Source: JALQUL01 sp964556425
GTDB lineage: Bacteria; Pseudomonadota; Gammaproteobacteria; Burkholderiales; Burkholderiaceae_C
DNA length: 64,000 nucleotides
Direction: 5' to 3'
Assembly: GCA_964556425.1 (NCBI GenBank)
Contig: CAZKWC010000006.1
Location: forward strand, 1 to 64,000
Under the pieces are notes generated by a model that was not told the origin of the DNA, ran no database searches, and saw only the letters and a program-made list of their open reading frames with translations. Within the stretch, counting starts at the first letter, position 1; each line of letters begins with the position of its first letter. The position numbers and the translations under genes are program-made. Below are positions 9,520 to 18,835 of this stretch, in pieces.

Positions 9520-9717
9520 TGCAAAAAATCCTTTGGTTAAGTAAGCTGAAAAGTCATTATTTAGTGCGTTTATTATGCGATTAGCATCGGCTTTATTAGA
9601 GGCAAATCAAACCTTGTACTAGCAGGTAGTTGAAAAATTTGCCCACGACCGTTTTCTATTTTCGCAAGATAGTTACTTCTACTGACTGACACTAAAGCTT
9701 CTTGAAGTTTATCAATT

Positions 9718-11229
9718 CTATCGAGAGCTTTTACCCATAATACTACCAAGAACCCCCCGTAAAATTTGTTTACCTACTTCTCGGCCAATTGCGCTTGCTG
9801 CACTTTTAACCAATTGTTGACCAGGGCTCATACGCCTACCCCCCGACCCAGAGCCAAATAACTCACCAATACTACCTAACCAACCGCTATTTTGATTATC
9901 AGGAGTTGCAGAAGTATTTTTTGAAGTGTCGGTATTTGAGTTGGTATTTTCAGTATTTTTACCCTTTATTAATTCATACGCCGATTCTCTGTCAATTAAT
10001 TTTTCATATACGCCATATACCAGTGAGTTTTGTACAAGTGTCTGGCGTTGCTCGGCGGTGATAGGGCCAATTTGTGAGGCGGGTGGCAATACATAAACCC
10101 GTTCTGTAATGGCAGGGCGACCTTTGTCATCTAAAAAGCTTACCAAGGCTTCGCCAACCCCTAGTTCAGTAATGACATTTTCAATGTCCAACTCTGGATT
10201 AGCCCGCATGGTTTGAGCGGCCGATTTAACTGCTTTTTGGTCCTTAGGGGTAAAAGCTCTTAATGCATGTTGCACTCGATTACCAAGCTGAGCTAAAACG
10301 GTATCGGGAATATCGATAGGGTTTTGTGTGACAAAAAATACACCCACACCTTTACTTCGAACTAAACGCACCACTAACTCAATTCTTTCAATCAGTACCT
10401 TGGGAGCATCGTTAAACAACAAATGTGCTTCATCAAAAAAGAATACTAATTTGGGCTTATCTAGGTCACCTACCTCGGGTAAGTTTTCAAATAATTCGCT
10501 TAATAACCATAATAAAAAAGTAGCATAAAGGCGTGGCGAGTTCATGAGTTGATCGGCTGCCAGTACATTGATCATGCCTAAACCTTTGTCATCGGTTTGC
10601 ATAAGGTCGGCAATATTAAGCATAGGTTCGCCAAAAAACGAATCTCCACCTTGTTGTTCGATTTGTAATAATCCCCTTTGTATGGCTCCAATACTGGCGG
10701 CACTTACATTGCCATACTCAGTGGTAAATTCACTAGCGTTTTCACCGACCCACTGGCACATGGCACGCAAGTCTTTCATATCCAAGAGTAGCAAACCATC
10801 GTCATCGGCAATTTTAAATACCAGCTGCAATACTCCAGCTTGAGTTTCATTGAGATTGAGCATCCGGGCCAATAACAAAGGGCCCATGTCGCTAATGGTG
10901 GCTCTTAAGGGATGGCCTTGTTTACCAAACACATCCCAAACGGTACATGGGAAGGCTTGAAATTGGGGCATTTCAAAACCGCGTTCGCTTAGAATTTTGG
11001 TTAATTTTTCAGAGCTCTTACCTGGCTGTGAAATGCCTGTTAGGTCGCCTTTGATATCGGCCATAAACACAGGAACCCCTAGGCTAGAAAAATTTTCCGC
11101 CATATTTTGTAGCGTAATTGTCTTACCGGTTCCCGTTGCACCTGTTATGAGGCCATGTCGGTTCGATTTATCACCTCTTAAATAGCATTTTGAGTGATTA
11201 TTTGCGCCAATTAGCATTGCGTTGTCCAT
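9718..11229 (-). CDS. HerA-like (DUF853/YjgR family) ATPase
   Basis: Predicted ATPase of the HerA/FtsK superfamily; the cellular role of this subfamily is unclear. 503 residues. Walker A is GATGTGKT (30-37) and Walker B is KLVFFFDEAHLLF. FFVTQNPIDIPDTVLAQLGNRVQHALRAF is typical of the family, as is a Gly-rich C-terminal tail with MSPGQQLVKSAASAIGREVG. I chose the start at 11229 because GAGG lies 7 bases upstream; a longer frame starts at 11250. It is divergent from yebC across about 58 bases. Confidence 0.85.
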   Translation of the reverse strand: MDNAMLIGANNHSKCYLRGDKSNRHGLITGATGTGKTITLQNMAENFSSLGVPVFMADIKGDLTGISQPGKSSEKLTKILSERGFEMPQFQAFPCTVWDVFGKQGHPLRATISDMGPLLLARMLNLNETQAGVLQLVFKIADDDGLLLLDMKDLRAMCQWVGENASEFTTEYGNVSAASIGAIQRGLLQIEQQGGDSFFGEPMLNIADLMQTDDKGLGMINVLAADQLMNSPRLYATFLLWLLSELFENLPEVGDLDKPKLVFFFDEAHLLFNDAPKVLIERIELVVRLVRSKGVGVFFVTQNPIDIPDTVLAQLGNRVQHALRAFTPKDQKAVKSAAQTMRANPELDIENVITELGVGEALVSFLDDKGRPAITERVYVLPPASQIGPITAEQRQTLVQNSLVYGVYEKLIDRESAYELIKGKNTENTNSNTDTSKNTSATPDNQNSGWLGSIGELFGSGSGGRRMSPGQQLVKSAASAIGREVGKQILRGVLGSIMGKSSR

Positions 11230-11287
11230 TTGTAAACCTCGAAAGTACAATAACGTTATTAATAAACATGAATGTAAGGGAAAAATC

Positions 11288-12013
11288 GTGGCAGGACACT
11301 CTAAATGGGCAAATATCCAACACCGTAAAGGTCGTCAAGACGAAAAAAGAGGAAAAATTTGGACACGTGTTATAAGGGAAATTATGGTGGCAGCCCGCAC
11401 AGGCGGTGGCGACCTTAATGCTAATCCGCGTTTAAGACTGGCAGTCGATAAGGCAAAAGCAGCCAATATGCCAGCAGACACCGTCAAACGCAATATTGAC
11501 AAAGCGACAGGTGCCTTAGAGGGCGTAAGTTATGAAGAAATTCGTTACGAAGGCTATGGAATTGGCGGAGCAGCGGTAATTGTGGATTGTATGACCGATA
11601 ACCGAGTTAGAACTGTTGCTGAAGTGAGACACGTATTTTCTAAACATGGTGGCAATATGGGTACTGAGGGTTCTGTTGCCTTTCAATTTAAGCATTGTGG
11701 TCAATTAATTTTTGCTCCAGGTACTAGTGAAGATACTGTCATGGAAGTGGCACTAGAGGCTGGCGCCGAAGACGTGGTAAGCGGTGAAGATGGTAGTATT
11801 GAAGTGATTACAGCACCATCCGACTTTGAGGCCGTACAAAAGGCTTTATTGGCAGCTGGTTTAACAGCAGAATTGCAAGGCGTTACGATGCGAGCCGATA
11901 ATTCAATTGAGCTAACTGCCGATGACGCAGTTAAAATGCAGAAGTTGCTTGATGCACTAGAGGACTTGGATGACACCCAAGATGTTTTTCATAACGCAGA
12001 GTTTGACGAATGA
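11288..12013 (+). CDS. yebC: YebC/PmpR family translation factor or regulator
   Basis: 241 residues, the usual length. It begins AGHSKWANIQHRKGRQDEKR, the family signature, and continues with ANPRLRLAVDKAKAANMP and GGNMGTEGSVAFQF. Members act as transcription regulators or relieve ribosome stalling, depending on subgroup. The GTG at 11288 is chosen because AAGGG precedes it by 7 bases and the product then starts exactly as in the family. It overlaps purD by 4 bases, so the two are translationally coupled. Confidence 0.93.
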   Translation: MAGHSKWANIQHRKGRQDEKRGKIWTRVIREIMVAARTGGGDLNANPRLRLAVDKAKAANMPADTVKRNIDKATGALEGVSYEEIRYEGYGIGGAAVIVDCMTDNRVRTVAEVRHVFSKHGGNMGTEGSVAFQFKHCGQLIFAPGTSEDTVMEVALEAGAEDVVSGEDGSIEVITAPSDFEAVQKALLAAGLTAELQGVTMRADNSIELTADDAVKMQKLLDALEDLDDTQDVFHNAEFDE

Positions 12014-13317
12014 ATTTATTAGTTGTTGGAAGTGGCGGCCGTGAGCACGCCATTGCTTGGCGCTTGTCTCAAGCATCTACCTCGCACAAAGTGTTTGTAG
12101 CCCCTGGTAATGGGGGTACAGCGCTTGATCCCGATTTGCATAACATTGATATTACCAATGTAGTGGCACTTCGCGAGTGGGCGCAGGCTAACCAAATTTC
12201 TTTAACAGTGGTGGGCCCAGAGCAACCCCTGTCCGAAGGCATTGTCGATGAGTTTAGAGCTCATGGTTTGCGTATTTTTGGTCCTACGCAACAAGCTGCA
12301 CAACTAGAAAGTTCTAAGGCTTTTTCTAAAGCTTTTATGCAGCGTCATCGTATTCCTACAGCTGCTTACGCTGTTTTTAGCGATGCTGAACTCGCTAAAG
12401 CATACGTTGTGCAACAAGGTGCACCCATTGTGGTTAAAGCCGATGGCTTAGCTGCAGGTAAAGGGGTGGTCGTGGCCATGACGCAAGCAGAAGCATTTGC
12501 AGCCATCGATGCCATGATTGGGCCTGGCGACGGTGCACAAGCCTATGGCATTACGACTAAAAACGGCGAGCAAGCTAGGGTCGTAATTGAAGAGTTCTTA
12601 GAAGGCGAAGAAGCTTCTTTTATTGTTTTGGTAGATGGCAAAAATATATTACCTTTGGCCACTAGCCAAGATCATAAACGTTTGTTAGATGGTGACATGG
12701 GTCCTAACACTGGTGGTATGGGAGCTTATTCTCCTGCCCCTGTGGTCACACCCGAAATTCATGCCAAGGTGATGCGTGAAATTATTCAGCCTACGGTTAA
12801 AGGTATGTTAGCCGATGGTATTCAGTACACTGGTTTTTTATATGCTGGTTTAATGATTGGCTCAGATAAAAAAGTGAAAACCTTGGAGTTTAATTGTCGC
12901 CTTGGCGACCCTGAAACCCAGCCAATTTTAATGCGTCTTAAAACCAATTTGTTAGACGTTTTATGGGCGGCTACCGAGCAAGGCCTCGATAAAATCGAAC
13001 TCGATTGGGATCGTCGTCCTGCAGTAGGAGTGGTAATGGCAGCCAGTGGTTACCCAGTAAATCCTCGCAAGGGCGATGTGATTAGCGGGCAAAATAATAC
13101 AAGGCAACAAGAAGAAAATAATCCTGAAGTGAAAGTATTTCATGCCGGAACTCGCCTAGACAATGCTGTCTTGACTACCTCTGGTGGCCGTGTATTATGC
13201 GTGACTGCATTGGGGGGCTCTTTAAAAGAGGCCCGCAGAGCTGCGTATCAAGTAGTTGACACTATAGGTTTTGCTGGTGTTCAATATAGGCTTGATATTG
13301 GTCACAAGGCCTTATAA
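12010..13317 (+). CDS. purD: Phosphoribosylamine-glycine ligase
   Basis: Second step of purine synthesis: joins glycine to phosphoribosylamine using ATP. 435 residues with the N-terminal VVGSGGREHAIAWRL, the ATP-grasp stretch PIVVKADGLAAGKGVVVA, the loop LLDGDMGPNTGGMGAYSPAP and the metal site FNCRLGDPETQ. The ATG overlaps the yebC stop (ATGA), so it is in the yebC operon. A short extra stretch around GQNNTRQQEENN is a likely loop insertion. Confidence 0.96.
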   Translation: MNLLVVGSGGREHAIAWRLSQASTSHKVFVAPGNGGTALDPDLHNIDITNVVALREWAQANQISLTVVGPEQPLSEGIVDEFRAHGLRIFGPTQQAAQLESSKAFSKAFMQRHRIPTAAYAVFSDAELAKAYVVQQGAPIVVKADGLAAGKGVVVAMTQAEAFAAIDAMIGPGDGAQAYGITTKNGEQARVVIEEFLEGEEASFIVLVDGKNILPLATSQDHKRLLDGDMGPNTGGMGAYSPAPVVTPEIHAKVMREIIQPTVKGMLADGIQYTGFLYAGLMIGSDKKVKTLEFNCRLGDPETQPILMRLKTNLLDVLWAATEQGLDKIELDWDRRPAVGVVMAASGYPVNPRKGDVISGQNNTRQQEENNPEVKVFHAGTRLDNAVLTTSGGRVLCVTALGGSLKEARRAAYQVVDTIGFAGVQYRLDIGHKAL

Positions 13318-13337
13318 AAGGCTGAATTTTTGAAGCG

Positions 13338-13430
13338 ATGAAAATTACTTCAAAAGATGAAATGATCGCAAGTTTGCTTATTGAAGCCTTGCGTTATTTC
13401 ATGTCTTATGGCGTCGGGTCAAAAATATAA
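13338..13430 (+). CDS. Possible 30-residue protein between purD and the acyltransferase
   Basis: A 30-codon frame (starts MKITSKDEMIASLLIEALRY) fills most of the gap between purD and the next gene. Its composition looks protein-like, with an amphipathic helix. Only a weak ribosome site (TGAAG) precedes it. I do not recognise it, and it may be chance. Confidence 0.25.
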   Translation: MKITSKDEMIASLLIEALRYFMSYGVGSKI

Positions 13431-13469
13431 AACCGACTTCAATTAATATTTTTATCATCTTGATTCATT

Positions 13470-14153
13470 ATGATCAAAACTTCAGCCTCATCTTACGAGC
13501 CAAGCTCTGATTTTGCCGAGCCTTATGCGGTGCAATTAACTCAAGGTAGTGCTTTGGCTAAATTCATTTTAAAACTGTTGGGCTGGTCGGTGGACTTTTA
13601 TGGTTTACCTAGCCGTCAAGGTGTGATTGCAGTTTATCCGCATACCAGTAATTGGGATTTTATTATTGGCATTTTGGCTAAATGGTCACTGGGCTTACAG
13701 GTGAAGTTTTGGGCTAAAGATAGCCTCTTTAGAGTACCTGTAATGGGCCCATGGATGAGCTGGTTAGGTGGAGTTCCGGTTAACCGAAAAGCACCCCAAG
13801 GTTTAGTTGGGCAAGCAGTCAGTAGTTTGCAAACAGGTCAGGCTAACAATGATTTTTATTGGTTAGTGGTGGCTCCTGAAGGTACACGTAAGCGCACAGA
13901 AGGTTGGCGAAGTGGTTTTTATTCTGCAGCGCATCAGGCCAACGTACCATTAGCGATAGCTCGCCTAGATTTTGGCCGTAAAAAAATCACCTTGCACGAT
14001 TTTTTTCAACTCTCTGGCAATACTGATCAAGACATGCAAAGAGTGGCTAGTTTGTTAGACGGTACAAAAGGAGCAATTCACTCCAATGCATCGCCTGTTT
14101 GTATTGCATCTAGTCGTAGTGTAAAAAATTCCCAAGCCACTTTGTCGCAATAA
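13470..14153 (+). CDS. Lysophospholipid acyltransferase family protein
   Basis: 227 residues. The acyltransferase motif H-x4-D appears as HTSNWD, followed by FWAKDSLFRVPVMGPWMSWLGGVPVNR and the substrate motif VAPEGTRKR. It therefore probably transfers an acyl chain to a lysophospholipid at the inner membrane. The C-terminus is Ser-rich and unlike the family core. It lies between purD and hemF, the usual place in Burkholderiales. Confidence 0.85.
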   Translation: MIKTSASSYEPSSDFAEPYAVQLTQGSALAKFILKLLGWSVDFYGLPSRQGVIAVYPHTSNWDFIIGILAKWSLGLQVKFWAKDSLFRVPVMGPWMSWLGGVPVNRKAPQGLVGQAVSSLQTGQANNDFYWLVVAPEGTRKRTEGWRSGFYSAAHQANVPLAIARLDFGRKKITLHDFFQLSGNTDQDMQRVASLLDGTKGAIHSNASPVCIASSRSVKNSQATLSQ

Positions 14154-14201
14154 AAACAATGCGCTTTTGGCTCAGTTTTGTTTTAGTTTTATAAAATTTT
14201 T

Positions 14202-15125
14202 ATGTCATTTCAAGTTCATCAAGTTAGTCAATATCTTCAAAATCTGCAGGCTAGTATTACCACAGCCCTTGAGCAAATTGAGGGGCCTAACGGCGCCCGT
14301 TTTTTAGCTGATGCATGGCAAAAACCAGAGGGTGAAAAACTGCAAGGCCAAGGTATTACTAAAATCCTTGAAAACGGCAAAATATTCGAGCGAGCGGGTT
14401 GTGGCTTTTCTCATGTGACTGGCCCGCACTTGCCCCCATCAGCCACTGCTCATCGCCCAGAGTTGGCGGGTTGTCCTTTCGAAGCAATGGGTGTATCTTT
14501 GGTTTTTCATCCACGCAATCCGTTTATACCCACCGTTCATATGAATGTTCGTATGATTAGCGCCAAGCACCCCGATGGCCATACTGTTTCATGGTTTGGT
14601 GGTGGTATGGACTTAACCCCTTACTACGGTTTTGAAGAAGATGCGGTGCATTTTCATCAGGTTTGTCATGATGCACTAGCCCCGTTTGGAGAAGACAAAT
14701 ACCCCCGCTTTAAGAAATGGTGTGATGAATATTTTTATTTAGCTCATCGCAACGAACAACGTGGCATTGGTGGTATATTTTTTGATGATTTTTCTGAGTT
14801 AGGCCAAGAACAAAGTTTAGCGATGATGCAGTCAGTGGGTGATGCTTTCTTAAAAGCTTATTTACCAATTGTAGAAAAACGTCAAAATATACCTTACCAC
14901 GATGCCCACCGAGAGCATCAACTCTACCGCAGAGGACGCTATGTAGAGTTTAATTTAGTCTGGGACAGAGGTACGCATTTTGGCTTGCAATCGGGTGGCC
15001 GTACTGAATCTATTTTGCTTTCAATGCCGCCTTTGGTATCGTGGTCTTATCAAAAACAAGTTTTTCCAGGCTCTCCCGAACATCAATTAATGACTCAATT
15101 TTTAGTTCGCAAAGAATGGATATAA
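14202..15125 (+). CDS. hemF: Coproporphyrinogen III oxidase, oxygen-dependent
   Basis: Heme synthesis: oxidative decarboxylation of coproporphyrinogen III to protoporphyrinogen IX, using oxygen. 307 residues, the normal size. Family signatures are FHPRNPFIPTVHMNVR, WFGGGMDLTPYY, GIGGIFFDDF, RRGRYVEFNLVWDRGT and FGLQSGGRTESILLSMPP. No clear ribosome site precedes the ATG. The presence of HemF, with SodB, points to an aerobic lifestyle. Downstream lies a 195-base gap where nadD would be expected. Confidence 0.96.
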   Translation: MSFQVHQVSQYLQNLQASITTALEQIEGPNGARFLADAWQKPEGEKLQGQGITKILENGKIFERAGCGFSHVTGPHLPPSATAHRPELAGCPFEAMGVSLVFHPRNPFIPTVHMNVRMISAKHPDGHTVSWFGGGMDLTPYYGFEEDAVHFHQVCHDALAPFGEDKYPRFKKWCDEYFYLAHRNEQRGIGGIFFDDFSELGQEQSLAMMQSVGDAFLKAYLPIVEKRQNIPYHDAHREHQLYRRGRYVEFNLVWDRGTHFGLQSGGRTESILLSMPPLVSWSYQKQVFPGSPEHQLMTQFLVRKEWI

Positions 15126-15320
15126 AGCTTTTTATTTTTTATAAAATCTTTAAAATAACAATAAGCAATAGTGCAATTGGTTCTGAATTGCTTAATTAGT
15201 GCGTAAAAGCCACCTTTTAAGCCCTTATTCAGGCCAATTGACTTCAAATTTTTATATCTCGCTTACAAAACAGTAGGTTGCAAGGTATATTCAATAACAT
15301 TCGATTTATTAAGTGATTCC

Positions 15321-16127
15321 ATGACCAAAGAAACAACAGCCAAACGCGGCGTACAAAAACTCCAACGCGTTATTCTTGATGCCTTAGAAAAAGTAAAAGG
15401 ACAAGAAATTCAAGTATTTGATACCGAGCAACAATCCTCATTATTTGAGCGAGTATTTGTAGCTTCAGGTACCTCTAATCGTCAAACCCGTGCTTTGGCT
15501 TCTGCAGTTCGTGATGCAGTAAAAGGCGCTGGTTTTGATATTCCCCGAGTCGAAGGTGAGGAAAACGGCGAGTGGGTATTAGTTGACTGCGGTTCTGCAG
15601 TGGTTCACATCATGCAACCAAAGGTGCGCGAATATTACCGCCTCGAAGACTTATGGGGTGAGACACCCGTTAAAATGCGCCGCGAAACCGCTGCTAAAAA
15701 CAAAGAACAAGCTGAAGGCAGTGCAACTCCAGCACGCAAAACTACTGCTCGTAAAACTAGCGCAAGCACCACTGTGAAAGCCATTGATGCTGCTACAGTA
15801 GTTAAAAAAGCAGCCAAAAAAGTGGCTGAGTCAGCTTCTGCAACACCAGTTAAAACAGCTCGTAAAACAGCCACTAAAACAAGTACTAAAGCACCAGCAA
15901 AAACAGTGAGCAAAACGACGACTAAAGCAGTAGTTAAAGCCGCTGTTGAGTCGGTAAAAGCAGCTGTAAAAGCTAAAGCTCCAGCTAAAACTGCAGCCAA
16001 AACAGCTGTCAAAACAGTAAAGGCAGCACCAGTAACCAAAGTAGTGATTGGTAAACCAGCCGCTAAAAAAACCGTTGCAGCTAAAAAGTCAGTACCGGCT
16101 AAAAAAGTGGCGAGTAAAAAGGCTTAA
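15321..16127 (+). CDS. rsfS: Ribosome silencing factor RsfS with a long basic tail
   Basis: The first 120 residues are a standard RsfS/YbeB domain, with VFVASGTSNRQTRALASAVRD, EGEENGEWVLVDCG and HIMQPKVREYYRLEDLW. It binds ribosomal protein L14 and blocks subunit joining in starvation. Residues 121-268 are a low-complexity Lys/Ala/Thr tail resembling histone H1 tails, rich in KTA, AKT and KKA units. The tail more than doubles the usual length of about 110. A 7-bp stem with T run (16116-16139) overlaps the stop codon and may thin out transcription into rlmH. Confidence 0.93.
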   Translation: MTKETTAKRGVQKLQRVILDALEKVKGQEIQVFDTEQQSSLFERVFVASGTSNRQTRALASAVRDAVKGAGFDIPRVEGEENGEWVLVDCGSAVVHIMQPKVREYYRLEDLWGETPVKMRRETAAKNKEQAEGSATPARKTTARKTSASTTVKAIDAATVVKKAAKKVAESASATPVKTARKTATKTSTKAPAKTVSKTTTKAVVKAAVESVKAAVKAKAPAKTAAKTAVKTVKAAPVTKVVIGKPAAKKTVAAKKSVPAKKVASKKA

Positions 16128-16171
16128 TGCACCTTTTTTAGGGGCATTTGAGCAAGAGTAGGGGCCAGGAC

Positions 16172-16639
16172 TTGAAAATCCATATTGTTGCAGTGGGCCA
16201 AAAAATGCCAGCTTGGGTTGAAACCGCTTTTGAAGATTATCACAAGCGTTTTCCAGCTGAGGTCAAACCCTTGTTAAAAGCGGTGAAGGCAGAGCCTCGG
16301 GCTGGTAAGTCGACTGCTCAATTAATGGCTGCAGAAGCCTCTCGCATTGAAGCCGCCCTTCCTAGTAGTTGCCGTCGCATTATTTTGGATGAGCGTGGTA
16401 AAGGACTTACCACTGTAGCTTTGTCTCAAAGGTTATCGGCATGGCAACAAGATGGTCGAGAAGTAGTTTGGATGATAGGTGGGCCTGATGGCCTAGATCC
16501 TAGTCTAAAAGCCACTGCCGATGAAACCATTAAATTATCCGATCTAACCCTGCCTCACGCCATGGTGCGGGTGTTATTAATTGAGCAACTGTACCGCGCA
16601 TGGTCTTTATTAACCAACCATCCCTATCACCGTGAGTAA
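16172..16639 (+). CDS. rlmH: 23S rRNA (pseudouridine1915-N3)-methyltransferase
   Basis: SPOUT methyltransferase acting on helix 69 of 23S rRNA. The TTG start at 16172 has AGGGG 7 bases upstream and gives exactly 155 residues, the E. coli length, beginning MKIHIVAVGQKMPAWV. Other features are LDERGK, the AdoMet knot region WMIGGPDGLDPS and the C-terminal LIEQLYRAWSLLTNHPYHRE. Its end overlaps maf by 8 bases. Confidence 0.94.
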   Translation: MKIHIVAVGQKMPAWVETAFEDYHKRFPAEVKPLLKAVKAEPRAGKSTAQLMAAEASRIEAALPSSCRRIILDERGKGLTTVALSQRLSAWQQDGREVVWMIGGPDGLDPSLKATADETIKLSDLTLPHAMVRVLLIEQLYRAWSLLTNHPYHRE

Positions 16640-17234
16640 TTTTATTTATTTGGCATCACAAAGCCCCAGAAGACAAGAGTTGCTCAATCAACTCGGGGTG
16701 AGCCACAAATTATTATTGCCACAACCCGATGAGGATGCTGAAGGCTTGGAGCAGGTTTTGCCTAGCGAAGCAGCACTTAATTATGTGAGGCGAGTGACCA
16801 AGTTAAAATTGCAAGCTGCAGTGGCTAGGCGTCAACGATTAGGCTTGCCACAAGCACCTATTTTATGTGCCGACACCACAGTGGCTCTACGCCAGCAAAT
16901 TTTAGGTAAACCCAAAAATGCTGCACATGCCATACAAATGCTAACCGCTTTGGCCGGTCAAGAACATTTTGTTTACACTGCATTATCACTTTATCATCAG
17001 CAACAATTTTTTCATGCTTTAAGTCAGTCCAAAGTGACGTTTGCACCAATGTCTAAAGAAGAAATTGAACGATATGTTGCCACGCAAGAACCCTTTGGTA
17101 AAGCGGGATCTTATGCTGTACAAGGTAGGGCAGCAGCTTTTATTGCTAACATAGAGGGAAGCTACACTGGTATTATGGGCCTACCTTTATACGAGTGTGC
17201 TCAATTGTTAAGACAAATCAACTGGTCAATTTAA
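16632..17234 (+). CDS. maf: Maf family nucleotide pyrophosphatase (YhdE type)
   Basis: Hydrolyses dTTP/UTP or related nucleotides to monophosphates. 200 residues starting at a GTG inside the rlmH end. It has LASQSPRRQELLNQLG, the ADTTVALRQQILGKP block and GKAGSYAVQGRAAAFIANIEGSYTGIMGLPLYE, the last typical of the YhdE (dTTP/UTP) branch rather than the YceF branch. Translational coupling with rlmH is likely. Confidence 0.9.
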   Translation: MSNFIYLASQSPRRQELLNQLGVSHKLLLPQPDEDAEGLEQVLPSEAALNYVRRVTKLKLQAAVARRQRLGLPQAPILCADTTVALRQQILGKPKNAAHAIQMLTALAGQEHFVYTALSLYHQQQFFHALSQSKVTFAPMSKEEIERYVATQEPFGKAGSYAVQGRAAAFIANIEGSYTGIMGLPLYECAQLLRQINWSI

Positions 17235-17288
17235 ACTGCCTTGTCATTTATTCTGCTAGGGCTTTATTCTTCAACTCTTTTAAACCCT

Positions 17289-18791
17289 ATGAATCAAGAA
17301 ATTTTAATCAACTGGTCCCCTCAAGAAACAAGGGTAGCAGTAGTAGAGCAAGGCGCTGTTCAAGAGTTGCATGTGGAGCGGACCCTAGAGCGAGGTTTAG
17401 TTGGCAATATTTATTTGGGTAAAGTGGTTAGAGTGCTGCCGGGTATGCAATCTGCCTTTATTAATATAGGTCTTGAAAAAGCTGCATTTTTGCATGTTGC
17501 CGACTTATTAAGTAGCATTGCTGCACGCCACACCGATTTTGATGCTCCGACACAAAATGGCGCTACTCCACCTGCGCCACTGCCCATAGAGAAGCAAGTT
17601 TTTGAAGGGCAAACTTTATTGGTTCAAGTTATTAAAGATCCGATTGGAAGCAAGGGCGCAAGACTATCCACTCAAATTAGTATTGCGGGTAGGTCATTGG
17701 TGTATTTACCTCAAGATGACCACATTGGTGTATCGCAAAAAATTCCCTTAGAGCAAAGAAAAGCACTGCGTCAAAGAGTGTCTAAAATGGCCCTTGCCGA
17801 TGATGCTAAAGCCGGAGGTGGATTTATTTTGCGCACTAATGCAGAAGATGCAAAAGATGCCGAACTCGCCGATGACATTGCTTATTTAAGGCGAACTTGG
17901 GCCTCTATTAAAACGGGTTCAAAAAAATATCCACCCCTTACTTTGTTATATCGAGATTTGAGTTTGTTAGAGCGAGTACTACGCGATTTAGTAGCTGAAG
18001 AAACTCAAGTGATCTATATTGATTCCAAAGAGCAATTTGGCAAACTAAAGGCCTTTGGTGAAACCTATATGCCTAGGGCAGTGGCCAAGTTGCAGCATTA
18101 CAAAGGTGAGCGTCCTATTTTTGATTTATTCAGTATTGATGATGAAATTGCCAAGGCCTTGGGCCGAAGGGTCGATTTAAAATCGGGTGGGTATTTAATT
18201 ATTGATCAAACCGAAGCCCTTACCACAGTAGATGTCAATACAGGCGGGTATGTAGGTGCACGCAATTTTGATGACACTATTTTTAAAACTAATTTAGAAG
18301 CGGCTCAAGCCATTGCAAGGCAATTGCGCTTGCGAAATTTAGGTGGCATTATGGTGCTTGATTTTATTGATATGGCACCAGCCGAGCATCAAGAGGCGGT
18401 TTTAGCTGAATTTAAAAAACAACTTGCCAAAGACCGAGTGAAAACCACTCTCACTGGGTTTTCACAATTGGGTTTATTAGAAATGACCCGTAAGCGTACA
18501 CGTGAGTCCTTGGCGCATATGCTCACTGAGGTCTGTCCTGCTTGCCATGGTAAAGGTCAAATTAAAACTAGTCGCACGGTGGCCTACGATATTTTGCGAG
18601 AAATACTGCGCCAAAGTCGGCAGTTTAATCCTCGGGAGATAAGAGTGATTGCTAACGCTAGTGTGATTGAATTGTTTTTAGATGAAGAAAGCCAACATTT
18701 AGCTGAGCTTTCTGACTTTATTAAAAAACCAATTTCTTTGCAAAGTGATATTACTGTGCCGCAAGATCAATACGATGTGATCTTGCTTTAG
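17289..18791 (+). CDS. rng: Ribonuclease G
   Basis: Endoribonuclease for 16S rRNA 5' maturation and mRNA decay. 500 residues from the ATG at 17289. An S1 domain with a small insertion occupies about 37-130. The DNase I-like catalytic part has VDVNTGG and VLDFIDM, which carry the two metal-binding Asp. A CPACHGKG zinc-link motif lies near residue 415. It lacks the long C-terminal scaffold of RNase E, so it is RNase G. It is last in the rsfS-rlmH-maf-rng run. Confidence 0.94.
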   Translation: MNQEILINWSPQETRVAVVEQGAVQELHVERTLERGLVGNIYLGKVVRVLPGMQSAFINIGLEKAAFLHVADLLSSIAARHTDFDAPTQNGATPPAPLPIEKQVFEGQTLLVQVIKDPIGSKGARLSTQISIAGRSLVYLPQDDHIGVSQKIPLEQRKALRQRVSKMALADDAKAGGGFILRTNAEDAKDAELADDIAYLRRTWASIKTGSKKYPPLTLLYRDLSLLERVLRDLVAEETQVIYIDSKEQFGKLKAFGETYMPRAVAKLQHYKGERPIFDLFSIDDEIAKALGRRVDLKSGGYLIIDQTEALTTVDVNTGGYVGARNFDDTIFKTNLEAAQAIARQLRLRNLGGIMVLDFIDMAPAEHQEAVLAEFKKQLAKDRVKTTLTGFSQLGLLEMTRKRTRESLAHMLTEVCPACHGKGQIKTSRTVAYDILREILRQSRQFNPREIRVIANASVIELFLDEESQHLAELSDFIKKPISLQSDITVPQDQYDVILL

Positions 18792-18835
18792 TGACTTTTA
18801 TGTTGCTGGGCCTAATTGTCAATGAGGGGTTAACG

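Noticed and set aside
15635..16039. A 134-codon antisense frame in rsfS
   Set aside because: It is the Val/Ala-rich mirror of the Lys/Ala/Thr repeat tail and has no independent signals.
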